DNA of 64,000 nucleotides from Acidimicrobiia bacterium (GCA_022820805.1 JAJEEV010000048.1:62001-126000), one strand, 5' to 3'. Positions 1-9,907 are shown, numbered from the stretch's first letter. The notes: generated from the letters alone by a model not told the origin. Numbers and translations are program-made.

Positions 1-1894
<1,894 letters not shown>

Positions 1895-2113
1895 CGCTCA
1901 CACCTCCCGGCCGCCCACGCTGCCTCATCGGCGTCAGTGTAACCCGGCGCTCTGACATGAGTGGCGTCGTGGTCTCGGCCTGCCGTGTGACATGGGACAC
2001 GCCCGGACCACGCTCGCCGGCACCGCGACGGGCCGCGATGGGCCGCGATGTCCCGCGTATCCGCTCGGCCTGCATGCAGCACGCCGGGGCCGGTGCGCCA
2101 TTACCCTCGCGGC
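1895..2113. promoter_or_regulatory. Divergent intergenic region between clpC and polyprenyl synthase
   Basis: These 219 bases separate two outward-facing genes and must hold both promoters. On the clpC side a TACACT hexamer lies about 45 bases before the ATG, without a good -35 box. The polyprenyl synthase side has no obvious Shine-Dalgarno sequence. It contains two tandem copies of GGGCCGCGAT (about 2033-2052) and an inverted fragment of the dispersed repeat. No specific operator is recognised. Confidence 0.4.
2050..2073 (-). repeat. Fragment of the dispersed intergenic repeat
   Basis: The stretch reads GCGTATCCGCTCGGCCT. It is the reverse complement of the start of the repeat copy at 18809, less a few bases. 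It lies about 45 bases upstream of a plus-strand gene, so relative to transcription it faces the same way as the copies in front of minus-strand genes. Confidence 0.45.
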
Positions 2114-3145
2114 GTGGCCGACACCTCGCCCTTCGCCCTGCTGCCGTGCCTGCAGGACGATCTGAGCCGCGTCGAGGACGAGCTGCTCTCAGCCGCCGCG
2201 GCCGGCGACGACTTCGTCACCGAGCTCGCCCGCCACCTGATCGCCGTCGGCGGCAAGCTGGTGAGGCCCGGCTTCTGCCTCGCCTCGTCGTTGGTGTGCG
2301 ATCCCGAGCCGGAGCGTTCCTCTACGGCCGCGGTAAAGGGCGGCGCGTCGGTGGAGCTGGTCCACATCGGCTCGCTGTACCACGACGATGTGATGGACGG
2401 CGCCACCAGCCGGCGCTCGGTGCCCAGCGTCAACGCCCAGTGGGGGAACCTGAGAGCCATCCTGGCCGGGGACTACCTGCTGGGACGGGCTTCGGCGCTG
2501 GCGGCCTCCTTGGGCGCCGAGGTGGCGGTACTGCTGGCCGAGGCCATCACCGGTCTGTGCGAGGGCCAGATCATCGAGCTCGAGAACGCCTACGACACCG
2601 GACGCAGCGAGCAGCGCTACGAGCGGGCCGTCTCGGGCAAGACCGCCGCGCTGCTGTCGATCTCGTGCCGGATCGGGGCCACAGTGGGCGAAGTGCCCGC
2701 GCCGATCGTCCAGGCTGTCGGGGAATTCGGCTTCGCCTACGGCATGGCCTTCCAGATCGTCGACGACATCCTCGACCTGGTCGCCACCGAGTCGCAGCTG
2801 GGCAAGCCCGCCGGCAACGACCTGGCTGAGGGCACCTACACGCTGCCGGTGATCCGGGCCATGGCAGACCCCGTGGTCGGCGGCGAGCTGCGATCGATCC
2901 TCGGTCAGCCGATCGACGCCGCGGCCCGCGACCGGGCCGCCGAGCTCGTTCGCTCGACCACCGGGCTGGACGAGGCCCGCGAGACCGCCCGCATCTGGGC
3001 CGGCGAGGCCCAGGCCGCGCTGGCGTCCCTGCCCGACACGCCCGCGACCGCGGTGCTGCGCCTGGCCGCTGACCGCCTGACCGAGACTCCCGCGCTGGCC
3101 GGCCAGCAGGCTGAGCGAGTGGGCGGCCCGCGGGCCAGGAACTGA
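2114..3145 (+). CDS. Polyprenyl diphosphate synthase (trans-isoprenyl family)
   Basis: Head-to-tail condensation of isopentenyl diphosphate onto an allylic diphosphate, probably supplying the menaquinone side chain or another long prenyl chain. Both aspartate-rich motifs are present: HDDVMD (first DDxxD) and QIVDDILDLV (second DDxxD). A GKLVRP substrate-binding segment lies near the N-terminus and a GKTAALL segment mid-protein. From the GTG at 2114 it is about 343 residues, normal for the family. An ATG at 2048 would add 22 unconserved residues and overlap a repeat fragment. The nearby nuo operon makes a quinone role plausible, but chain length cannot be told from this sequence. It converges on coaX with only 8 bases between stops. 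Confidence 0.88.
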   Translation: MADTSPFALLPCLQDDLSRVEDELLSAAAAGDDFVTELARHLIAVGGKLVRPGFCLASSLVCDPEPERSSTAAVKGGASVELVHIGSLYHDDVMDGATSRRSVPSVNAQWGNLRAILAGDYLLGRASALAASLGAEVAVLLAEAITGLCEGQIIELENAYDTGRSEQRYERAVSGKTAALLSISCRIGATVGEVPAPIVQAVGEFGFAYGMAFQIVDDILDLVATESQLGKPAGNDLAEGTYTLPVIRAMADPVVGGELRSILGQPIDAAARDRAAELVRSTTGLDEARETARIWAGEAQAALASLPDTPATAVLRLAADRLTETPALAGQQAERVGGPRARN

Positions 3146-3153
3146 AGCGGCGC

Positions 3154-3951
3154 TCAGCGATCCTGGTTGCGCTCGTAGACGATGCGCAGCCCGTGCAGGG
3201 TCAGGAACGGCTCAACGTGCTCGATCGTCTCGGAGACCGGGGCGATCACGTGGGCGAGGCCTCCGGTGGCCACGACGTTCGCCTCTCCCAGCTCGGCGAG
3301 GAAGCGGGCGTTCATGCCGTCGATCATGCCGGTGAAGCCGTACAGGGCGCCCGACTGGATCGACTCGACGGTGGTCTTGCCGATCACGCTGCGGGGCTCG
3401 ACCAGCTCCACCGCGCCCAGGGCCGCGGCCCGGCCGAACAGCGCGTCGAGGCTGATCTCGATCCCCGGCGCGATGGCTCCGCCCATGAAGGCGCCGTCGG
3501 CGGAGATCACATCGAAGTTGTTGCCGGTACCGAAGTCCACCACCACGGTGGGTCCCCCGTAGAGGTCGTAGGCGGCCACCGCGTTGGCGATGCGGTCGGC
3601 ACCCACCTCCTTGGGGTTGTCGTAGTGGATCGGCATTCCGGTCTTGGTTCCCGGGCCGATCACCACGGGGTGGAATCCGAGCTGGCGGCGCACCATCTCC
3701 CTCAGGCCCGCGAGCAGCCGGGGAACCCCCGAGCAGATGGACACGCCCTCGATGTCGCTGTCGAACTCGAGCCCGACCGTGGCCAGCAGCGAACGGATCG
3801 CCACACCGAGCTCGTCGGCGGTGCGGTCGGGGTCCGTCGAGAGCCTCCAGTGGTCGACGAGCCCGTCAGCCGCACCAGAGCCGTGGACCGCGCCGGGGTC
3901 GTACACGCCGACGACGGTCTGGGTGTTGCCGACGTCGATAGCTAGCAGCAC
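3154..3951 (-). CDS. coaX: Type III pantothenate kinase
   Basis: Phosphorylates pantothenate, the first step from vitamin B5 to coenzyme A, in the cytoplasm. The protein has about 265 residues. It shows the N-terminal phosphate motif AIDVGNTQTVVG, GADRIANAV mid-protein, VVDFGTGNNFD where many homologues have DFGTATTFD, and GGAIAPGIEIS. The GTG at 3951 places the DxGNT motif at the very N-terminus as usual; an upstream start at 3984 would read into the repeat region. panC lies upstream on the same strand, separated by a dispersed-repeat copy. The two enzymes act on either side of pantothenate. Confidence 0.94.
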   Translation of the reverse strand: MLLAIDVGNTQTVVGVYDPGAVHGSGAADGLVDHWRLSTDPDRTADELGVAIRSLLATVGLEFDSDIEGVSICSGVPRLLAGLREMVRRQLGFHPVVIGPGTKTGMPIHYDNPKEVGADRIANAVAAYDLYGGPTVVVDFGTGNNFDVISADGAFMGGAIAPGIEISLDALFGRAAALGAVELVEPRSVIGKTTVESIQSGALYGFTGMIDGMNARFLAELGEANVVATGGLAHVIAPVSETIEHVEPFLTLHGLRIVYERNQDR

Positions 3952-3971
3952 CGCCGCAGGATACGGCGGCC

Positions 3972-4098
3972 GGAGGCCGAGCAAGCAGGCGAGCGATTCC
4001 TTCCCATACGGGCGAGGCAGTGGGCGCTGTCCTCGGATCTGGGCGGCCCGTGAGCGCAGCGAACAACAGCGGGGCGACGCGGAAGCTGCAGCTGCTCA
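3972..4098 (+). repeat. Dispersed intergenic repeat, copy A
   Basis: This is the most divergent of the five longer copies. It starts with GGAGGCCGAGC, passes CCCATACGGGCGAGGC and reaches the shared core GGCCCGTGAGCGCAGCGAAC. It fills the gap between panC and coaX. Its far end is the TCA that encodes the panC stop codon on the minus strand. Confidence 0.7.
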
Positions 4099-4965
4099 GC
4101 CGGCCCGGCAGCCGAGGTTGTCGATGAGTCGGGCCCTGCCGAAGCGCACCGCCACCAGCAGCCGCACTTCTCCTCGCAGGGGCCGGCCTCGGGCGAGGGT
4201 GGCCGGGTCCACGGCGGCCGCGTAGTCGATCCTCGCCAGCGACGCGCCGGCGATCACCGCCGCCATCTCGGCCTCCACGACAGCACCGTCGGTCTCCCCG
4301 GCCTCCACAACGGCCGCACCGGCCTGGAGCGCCCGGCGCAGCACGGGGGCCTGGGCTCGCTCGGCCGCGCTCAGGTATGCGTTGCGGCTCGACAGGGCCA
4401 GCCCGTCGGGCTCGCGCACGGTCGGGCAGCCCACCACCCGCACCGGCAGCGACAGGTCCTTGGCCATGCGCTCCACGATCGCCAACTGCTGGAAGTCCTT
4501 CTCCCCGAAGTAGGCGGAGCACTCGCCCACTATCGAGAAGAGCTTGGCCACCACGGTGGCCACCCCGTCGAAGTGTCCGGGACGGGAGGCGCCGCACAGC
4601 ACATCGCTGAGCGGACCGATGCTCACACTGGTGGCCACCGGCGCGGGGTACATCTCCTGCTGGGCGGGCGCGAAGGCGATGTCGGCGCCGGCCTGCGCAC
4701 ACACTGCGAGGTCGTGGTCGAGATCTCGGGGGTAGTCGTCGAAGTCCTCTCCCGGGTTGAATTGGAGGGGGTTGACGAAGATCGACACCACCACCAGGTC
4801 GTTCTCCGATCGGGCGTGCTCCATGAGCGAGCGGTGGCCGGCGTGGAGGAACCCCATGGTCGGCACAAGCCCCACCCGGCGCCTACGGGCGCGGGCCTCG
4901 TCGAGGCGGGCCCGCAAGCCGCTGATCGTGTCCTCGATCGCGGGACCGCCCGCCGCGCCCGTCAC
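4096..4965 (-). CDS. panC: Pantoate--beta-alanine ligase (pantothenate synthetase)
   Basis: ATP-dependent joining of pantoate and beta-alanine to make pantothenate. It has 289 residues, typical length. The nucleotidyl-transferase HIGH-like motif is PTMGFLHAGH, followed by FVNPLQFNPGEDFDDYP, the ATP/pantoate loop FGEKDFQQL and the KMSKS-equivalent region REPDGLALSSRN. The start overlaps the stop of the DUF2520 gene by four bases, indicating translational coupling. panB and panD are not in the window. Confidence 0.96.
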   Translation of the reverse strand: MTGAAGGPAIEDTISGLRARLDEARARRRRVGLVPTMGFLHAGHRSLMEHARSENDLVVVSIFVNPLQFNPGEDFDDYPRDLDHDLAVCAQAGADIAFAPAQQEMYPAPVATSVSIGPLSDVLCGASRPGHFDGVATVVAKLFSIVGECSAYFGEKDFQQLAIVERMAKDLSLPVRVVGCPTVREPDGLALSSRNAYLSAAERAQAPVLRRALQAGAAVVEAGETDGAVVEAEMAAVIAGASLARIDYAAAVDPATLARGRPLRGEVRLLVAVRFGRARLIDNLGCRAG

Positions 4966-5693
4966 GGCGGCACGGCACGGCCCGCGAGACGGCGAGCCTC
5001 GTCGGCCAACGCGCGGTAGGCGGGGTGCTCAGCGGGCTCGATGGCGTCGAGATGGCGCTCGATGGTGTCGGTGTCCCCGCGGGACGCCGGGCCGGTCAAG
5101 GCGGCAGCCGGTCCCAGTTCGTCCACGTTGTCGACGGTGGCCCGGACCAGGTCCAGGAAGGCGGCGAAGGGAACCCCGGCCCGGGCGCCGATCCGCTCGG
5201 CCTGGCCGAGAAGGGCGACGAGATGGTTGGAGGCGACCACCGCGGCCGCGTGGTAGGCGGCCCGATCGCCGTCGGCCACCTCGAAGGCCCGGCCGCCGAG
5301 GTCGGCGACCACCTGGCGGGCGATCCGGTCGCCGGCGACCGCGTACCAGCAGCCGGCCAGCAGGCGCCGGGCCCCGACGACGGCGTCGGGGAGCGCCACC
5401 AGCGGGTGAAGGGCCGCGGGTCGCGGGTGCGGTGCGACTGCGTCGAGGCCCAGCGACCCGGCCAGATGGGCGACCGCAGCCGCAGGGGTGGGCTCCACGG
5501 CCGCGGCGACCGCAGCCACCGCGGCGTCGGGCGTGGCGATCACCAGCAGGTCGACGTCCGCGGCCGCGGCGGCCAACTCGGCCGGCGGCGCGGCCCGGCC
5601 GAGGATTGGGCGAACCTGCCAGCCGACCTCCGCCAGCGCGGCGGCCAAGGCTCCGCCGGCCCGTCCACCGCCGATTATGCGGACCGACCCCAC
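4962..5693 (-). CDS. Rossmann-fold DUF2520 dehydrogenase-like protein
   Basis: A 243-residue protein with an N-terminal dinucleotide-binding motif (GGGRAGGALAAALAEVGW) and a C-terminal helical domain of the DUF2520 type, an architecture shared with ketopantoate reductase and 6-phosphogluconate dehydrogenase-like enzymes. A segment near ALHPLVALP matches the hinge commonly seen in this family. It sits between folK (one-base overlap) and panC (four-base overlap). The family is often found beside panC, and a role in pantoate supply has been suggested, but the substrate is not established. The family call is firm; the function is inference. Confidence 0.8.
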   Translation of the reverse strand: MGSVRIIGGGRAGGALAAALAEVGWQVRPILGRAAPPAELAAAAADVDLLVIATPDAAVAAVAAAVEPTPAAAVAHLAGSLGLDAVAPHPRPAALHPLVALPDAVVGARRLLAGCWYAVAGDRIARQVVADLGGRAFEVADGDRAAYHAAAVVASNHLVALLGQAERIGARAGVPFAAFLDLVRATVDNVDELGPAAALTGPASRGDTDTIERHLDAIEPAEHPAYRALADEARRLAGRAVPP

Positions 5694-6178
5694 TACTTGG
5701 GATGGAGCGGCCCGAGCCTCACCACACCGTCGCAGCAGCCGGGGTCGTAGTCGTCGGGCAGCAGATCAGCGCCGACGTCGGCCAGAGGCACGAGCACGAA
5801 GTCCCGCTCATACATGCGTGGGTGCGGAACCTCGAGATCAGGTTCATCCACCCGTTCGCCGTCGATCCACAGCACGTCCGCGTCGAGGGTTCGAGGCCCC
5901 CAACGAACCACGCGCAGCCGGCCCGCGGCCAGTTCCGACTCCCGGCACTTCCCGAGAAGCTCCCGGGGGCTCGCCGAGGTCAGGAGCCGCACGACCATGT
6001 TGAGGTAGGGACCCTGCTCGGGGCCACCCACCGGTTTGGTCTCGTACACGTCGGACACCGCGTCCACATCGTCGAAGCCGCCGACCGCGCCCCGCAGGTG
6101 GGCCATCCGGTCGCCCAGGTTGGATCCCAGCGCCACAAAGGCCCGCCTCGGGGCGCGGGAAGCGCCCGGCGTGCTCAT
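5693..6178 (-). CDS. folK: 2-amino-4-hydroxy-6-hydroxymethyldihydropteridine pyrophosphokinase (HPPK)
   Basis: Transfers pyrophosphate from ATP to 6-hydroxymethyl-7,8-dihydropterin in folate synthesis. The 161-residue protein has the full HPPK signature: FVALGSNLGDR at the N-terminus, YETKPVGGPEQGPYLNMV, and WGPRTLDADVLWID with the Mg-binding Asp pair (DAD), followed by PHPRMYERDFVLVPL. It overlaps both neighbours (ATGA with the phosphatase-like gene upstream, one base with DUF2520 downstream), so it lies inside one tightly coupled operon. folB, folP and folE, common partners, are absent here. Confidence 0.95.
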   Translation of the reverse strand: MSTPGASRAPRRAFVALGSNLGDRMAHLRGAVGGFDDVDAVSDVYETKPVGGPEQGPYLNMVVRLLTSASPRELLGKCRESELAAGRLRVVRWGPRTLDADVLWIDGERVDEPDLEVPHPRMYERDFVLVPLADVGADLLPDDYDPGCCDGVVRLGPLHPK

Positions 6179-6675
6179 GACACAGGCCTGAGCTGCCCGG
6201 CCGTTGCGACGACCTCGCGTGCGGTGGGGCCCAGTTCGCGCTCGAGGAGCCGTTCGGCGATGGTGATGGCCTCCGGGCCGCTATCGACGAGGCCGGACCA
6301 CAGCAGGTAGCCGGCGACGACCCCCGACAGCCGGTCCCCGATCGAGTCGTGGTGGAGGACCACACGCTCGCTGGCGACGTGATCGTGGATCGTCCGCAGG
6401 ATCTGCTCGAGACGCGCGGAGTCACCGGAGTCCGAGAAGGGCAGGTGCGCGTAGGCGAGATCGTGCTCGTCGTAGTCGCGGAGGTTGTAAGGGATGGCGG
6501 TGAGGCTGACGATCAGGTCGATCTCGTTGCGCCGCAGCCAGATGATCTCCTCCAGGCGCCGGACCCGCCGATGGCCGGCGCCGTACCCGCCGGGCCTCTC
6601 GCACACGCCGAAGCGGTCGGTGATGATCCAGCGAAACCCGCGGGGTTCGATGCCCTCGGACCACTTGCTGCTCAT
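6175..6675 (-). CDS. Dual-specificity-phosphatase-like protein with catalytic Cys replaced
   Basis: A 166-residue protein with the layout of a small dual-specificity or tyrosine phosphatase. A candidate general-acid loop AHLPFSDSGD lies near residues 76-85, and the P-loop region VVLHHDSIGDRLS at about 105-117. In active enzymes this reads HCxxGxxRS; here the nucleophilic Cys is His109 while the Gly and the phosphate-binding Arg115 remain. The Cys-based mechanism therefore cannot operate, so the protein is either a pseudophosphatase binding phosphorylated ligands or an enzyme with another mechanism. The ATG at 6675 overlaps the hpt stop, and the stop overlaps the folK start. Confidence 0.72.
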   Translation of the reverse strand: MSSKWSEGIEPRGFRWIITDRFGVCERPGGYGAGHRRVRRLEEIIWLRRNEIDLIVSLTAIPYNLRDYDEHDLAYAHLPFSDSGDSARLEQILRTIHDHVASERVVLHHDSIGDRLSGVVAGYLLWSGLVDSGPEAITIAERLLERELGPTAREVVATAGQLRPVS

Positions 6676-7241
6676 GGGGCGTCCAGGTTGAAGAGATGGA
6701 TCGACGGCAACTCGCGGTAGCGCTCGGCGACGTCCAGCCCGTACCCGACCAGCCAGTCGGCCGGTACCGAGAAGCCGACGTAGCGGATGCCCTCGGAGCG
6801 GGCGTCCTCGCGCACCAGCAGAGCGCAGATCTCGAAGCTGGCCGTGCCCCGAGCCTGGAGGAGTTCCGCCAGGTAGTCGGTGGTAAGGCCGGAGTCGACG
6901 ATGTCCTCCACCAGCACGACGTGACGGCCGCGCACGTCGGTCTCGAGGTCCTTGATGATGCGGACCACGCCGCTGGACTCGGTGCTGTAGCCGTACGACG
7001 ACACCGCCATGAAGTCGAACTCCACAGGAAGGTCGATCGACCGGGCCAAATCGCTCATGAAGACGAACGCGCCCTTGAGCACTCCGACCAGCAGCGGCGG
7101 CCGGCCCTGGTAGTCGGCGGTGATCTCCGCGCCCATCTCGGCCACGCGGGCACGCAACTGCTCGGTGGAGATGATGGCGCGTCCGACCGACCCCGGAGGC
7201 AGCGGCAGTTGTGCCGCGGGCAGGTCCGGCGGCGAACTCAC
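6672..7241 (-). CDS. hpt: Hypoxanthine phosphoribosyltransferase
   Basis: Purine salvage: hypoxanthine or guanine plus PRPP gives IMP or GMP. The protein has 189 residues with the PRPP motif VVLVEDIVDSGLT, the early LLVGVLKGAFVF loop that carries the non-proline cis peptide in this family, and the base-contact segment VPADWLVGYGLD near the C-terminus. In many Actinobacteria hpt follows tilS, as here, although a dispersed-repeat copy now lies between them. It overlaps the next gene by four bases. Confidence 0.95.
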   Translation of the reverse strand: MSSPPDLPAAQLPLPPGSVGRAIISTEQLRARVAEMGAEITADYQGRPPLLVGVLKGAFVFMSDLARSIDLPVEFDFMAVSSYGYSTESSGVVRIIKDLETDVRGRHVVLVEDIVDSGLTTDYLAELLQARGTASFEICALLVREDARSEGIRYVGFSVPADWLVGYGLDVAERYRELPSIHLFNLDAP

Positions 7242-7293
7242 CCTGGCACGATACCGGGCCCCGGCGGGGCCTCTGCCGCCGACCGGCAGCGAT

Positions 7294-7432
7294 TAGAGGC
7301 CGAGCGAGCAGGGAAGCGCATCCGGCCCATACGGGCGAGGCCGTGGCCCGAGCGGCCCGTGAGCGCAGCGAACAAGAGCGGGAATGACCCCGTGGCGACG
7401 CGAGAGGCCTCACCTATCTGCGCGCCCTCTCA
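7294..7432 (+). repeat. Dispersed intergenic repeat, copy B
   Basis: A near-complete copy of about 139 bp starting TAGAGGCCGAGCG, passing CCCATACGGGCGAGGCCGTG and the core CGGCCCGTGAGCGCAGCGAA, and ending GCGCGCCCTCTCA. The last three bases encode the tilS stop on the minus strand. The other end lies about 50 bases before the hpt start. From the ATACGG to the AATGAC segments it is nearly identical to copies C, D and E. Confidence 0.85.
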
Positions 7433-8359
7433 GGGGCCGCCGGTCTCGATGCGGAGCCGGCCGGCGCTGCGAGCCACCCGATGGCCGCCGGTGATCTCGG
7501 TGGCGACGCCCCGACCGGCCGCCACGTCGAGCACCCGGTCGATCGATGCCGCCGACGGCGGCGAGCCGACCGTCTCGGAGATCCATCGCCTGAGGGACTC
7601 GGCCGCGACCGCCCGCGGTGCCGCAGCAAGCTGCGCCGCGCTGGTCGGATCGACCCCGGCCGCGAGGTCGGAGATTACCTCGAGGGCCTGGGAGGCCAGC
7701 TCCGCATGCCGGTTGAGGAGCGGCACGGGGTCACGGCCGAGCGCCCGGGCCAGCGCCGGGATCACCTCGTTGCGGATGGCGACCCTGGTGAAGGCGGGAT
7801 CGTCGTTCATCGGGTCCAGAACGGTCGGCAGGCCGAGCTGCTCGCACAGGGCCCGGGTCTCGTAGCGGCGCAGCCTGAGGATGGGACGGCGAGCGCCGGC
7901 GTGAGGGGCCGCGGCACCGGCGAGTCCAGCGCCCCGTCCGATGTTGAACAGCACGGTCTCGGCCCGGTCGTCGGCGGTGTGGCCCACCAGCACGTCCGCA
8001 GGCAGGGCCTCGTAGCGAGCGTCGCGGGCCCGGGCCTCGAGGTTGGGGCCTGGCTCCAGGACCACCCGGCGGAGCTCGAAGGCGGCGCCCAACCGGGCCG
8101 CGATGGCGCGGGCCGCCTCAGCCTCGGCACCCGATGACGGGCGCAGACCGTGATCGACGTGCCAGGCGGTCACCTCCAGCCCGGCGCCAGCAGCCAGGGC
8201 GACCAGAGCCGAGGAGTCGGGACCACCCGAAAGCCCGCAGGCCACCGCGGTTCCGGGCTCGGGGAAGCGGCAGCGGGCCAGCAGAGAGTCGATGTCGAGC
8301 CCAGGCCCGGGGCCGCAGGCTGCCCGGCCGCGGCCAGAGCCCTCCGCCGGGCCGGTCAC
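7430..8359 (-). CDS. tilS: tRNA(Ile)-lysidine synthetase
   Basis: Converts cytidine 34 of the CAU-anticodon tRNA-Ile to lysidine, using ATP and lysine, so that AUA is read as isoleucine. The 309-residue protein contains the PP-loop SGGPDSSALVAL near residue 45, HVDHGLR, and VGHTADDRAETVLFN. The length is at the short end, consistent with the actinobacterial type without the full C-terminal domains. Its stop codon forms the end of repeat copy B. It starts 15 bases after the metalloprotease gene. Confidence 0.93.
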   Translation of the reverse strand: MTGPAEGSGRGRAACGPGPGLDIDSLLARCRFPEPGTAVACGLSGGPDSSALVALAAGAGLEVTAWHVDHGLRPSSGAEAEAARAIAARLGAAFELRRVVLEPGPNLEARARDARYEALPADVLVGHTADDRAETVLFNIGRGAGLAGAAAPHAGARRPILRLRRYETRALCEQLGLPTVLDPMNDDPAFTRVAIRNEVIPALARALGRDPVPLLNRHAELASQALEVISDLAAGVDPTSAAQLAAAPRAVAAESLRRWISETVGSPPSAASIDRVLDVAAGRGVATEITGGHRVARSAGRLRIETGGP

Positions 8360-8374
8360 GGCGCCGCCGGCCTC

Positions 8375-9532
8375 TCAGGCCGCCGCGGTCATGCGGGCGA
8401 TCCAGTCCTCGGGGCTGCGGATCTCGGCTATGCCGGGGACGTTCTCGGGACCTTCCCACACCCGGTTCAGCAGGACCGGTCCGCCCGCCTCCTCGACCGC
8501 CTCAATGAACCGCTCCCCCTCGGCGTACTGCTTGATCTTGGCGTCGAGGCCGATCAGCCGCTGGAAGACCCGGTTGAAGCCGCGCGCCGACTTGCGGCGG
8601 TTGCGCATGACCCGACCGAAGCGGGGCGCGGAGGGGACGAGACCGTCGCCGGCTCGGTCCATGATCACGTCCCCGTGGCCCTCCAGCAGGCTCATCAGCC
8701 CGGCCAGCCTCTCCAGCGTCTCGACCTGGGCCTCCGAGGCGAACAGCGCCATCACGCCCCCCGCAGCCAGCGGGTCCTCACCGTTGCGGCGGGCCTCGAG
8801 CACGCGGCGAGCGGCCTCCGCGATGCGCTTGGGGTCGGGCTCCACCGAGTCGAGCACCGACTCGACCAGCCCGATGAAGTGGGCCCGCATCCAGTCCACC
8901 CCGGTGAACTGGGCCCGGTGGGTGACCTCATGGAGCGCCAGCCAGAGGCGGAACTGGCCGGAGTCGAAGGCGTAGCGGTTCTCCAGCGACACCACGTTGG
9001 GCGCCACGTAGTACACGATGTCCTGCTCCTCGGGCTTCTCGTCCTCGATCACGAGCAGGTCGTACTGGCCCAGCACCCGGGTGGACATCCATCCCAGCAT
9101 CACGCCCAGCTCGGCACCGGCCACCCGGCGGGTGATGGGCGCCATAACCCCGTCGGGGCTCGCTCCGAGCTTGGCGGTGAGCGGGCGCAGCAGCCGCTGG
9201 AACGACGCCAGGTTGGCGTCTATCCAGCCGACCCGGTCGGTGACCCTTCCCCGGGCCGGACCGGCGGCCGACCGCAGACCCGTGCATTCGGCCACTAGCT
9301 CCTCGGCCTGCTCGGTGCACTCGGCGAAGTCCTCGGCCAGGCCGTCACGCCAGCGCGGCCCGGTGTAGGGCTCGCGTCTCGCAGTCCTGAGGGCCACCCG
9401 GCGGGCCATGTCCCAGTCGATGGGGTCCGAGGCATCGTCGGGCTCGGCGGACCCGTCGGCCTCGAAGGACTCGACCAGTGTTACGAGTTCGGCGGAGTCT
9501 CCGGCGGCAGGATCGCCGGCGGCGGCGCCCAT
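8375..9532 (-). CDS. Zinc-dependent metalloprotease of the DUF2342 family
   Basis: A 385-residue protein with a zincin motif LALHEVTHRAQF (HExxH) near residue 195. The preceding segment YYVAPNVVSLENRYAFD is characteristic of the actinobacterial DUF2342 family, whose members have also been labelled coenzyme-F420-associated proteins. No signal peptide is seen, so it is probably cytoplasmic. The first 40 residues are acidic and low-complexity, so a later start is possible. It lies between the sigR operon and tilS. The proteolytic substrate is unknown; the zinc protease label rests on the motif. Confidence 0.82.
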   Translation of the reverse strand: MGAAAGDPAAGDSAELVTLVESFEADGSAEPDDASDPIDWDMARRVALRTARREPYTGPRWRDGLAEDFAECTEQAEELVAECTGLRSAAGPARGRVTDRVGWIDANLASFQRLLRPLTAKLGASPDGVMAPITRRVAGAELGVMLGWMSTRVLGQYDLLVIEDEKPEEQDIVYYVAPNVVSLENRYAFDSGQFRLWLALHEVTHRAQFTGVDWMRAHFIGLVESVLDSVEPDPKRIAEAARRVLEARRNGEDPLAAGGVMALFASEAQVETLERLAGLMSLLEGHGDVIMDRAGDGLVPSAPRFGRVMRNRRKSARGFNRVFQRLIGLDAKIKQYAEGERFIEAVEEAGGPVLLNRVWEGPENVPGIAEIRSPEDWIARMTAAA

Positions 9533-9542
9533 GAGGCGGGGC

Positions 9543-9674
9543 TCAGTCCCTCGGATAGCGCTTGTAGGTGACCTTCTGGAGATAGCCGGCGATCGTCGCC
9601 ACGATCGAGACGATGCCGGCCACAGCCAGCGGGACGGCGATCCAGAAGTGCCAAACGACTCCAGCGATGGTCAT
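9543..9674 (-). CDS. Small single-pass membrane protein in the sigR operon
   Basis: A 43-residue protein: a short N-terminus, one hydrophobic span (roughly residues 4-32, including WHFWIAVPLAVAGIVSIVAT) and a basic tail QKVTYKRYPRD. Its ATG at 9674 overlaps the rsrA-like stop codon (ATGA), and it ends 10 bases before the metalloprotease start. That coupling supports a real gene. No family is recognised and no function is assigned. The tail suggests an N-out or signal-anchor topology with a positively charged cytoplasmic end. Confidence 0.62.
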   Translation of the reverse strand: MTIAGVVWHFWIAVPLAVAGIVSIVATIAGYLQKVTYKRYPRD

Positions 9675-9904
9675 GGGTCCGCAGTGTAGATGGCTCGCAG
9701 GACGCGCACTCGCAGCGAGTCCGGGACCGGCTCGCAGCAGCAGCGGGCCACCACCATCCGGACCTGGGACTCGAAGTGGAACGCCTCGGCGCAGGAGGGG
9801 CAGTCCTCGAGGTGCACGGTGATCACGGTCCGGGACGTGACCGTCGCCTCTCCGTCGAGGTAGAGGTGCAGGTCTCGGCAAATGTCGTCACAGCTGTGAG
9901 CCAT
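9671..9904 (-). CDS. rsrA: Zinc-binding anti-sigma factor, RsrA-like
   Basis: A 77-residue protein with the ZAS signature: an upstream Cys/His-rich segment (HSCDDICRD) and HLEDCPSC, the HxxxCxxC zinc motif. In the characterised family the zinc thiolates sense disulfide stress and release SigR. A further Cys cluster ARCCCEP lies after the motif. It starts three bases after the sigma factor stop, so the pair is one transcript. The assignment rests on the motif plus adjacency to an ECF sigma factor. Confidence 0.88.
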   Translation of the reverse strand: MAHSCDDICRDLHLYLDGEATVTSRTVITVHLEDCPSCAEAFHFESQVRMVVARCCCEPVPDSLRVRVLRAIYTADP

Positions 9905-9907
9905 GGC

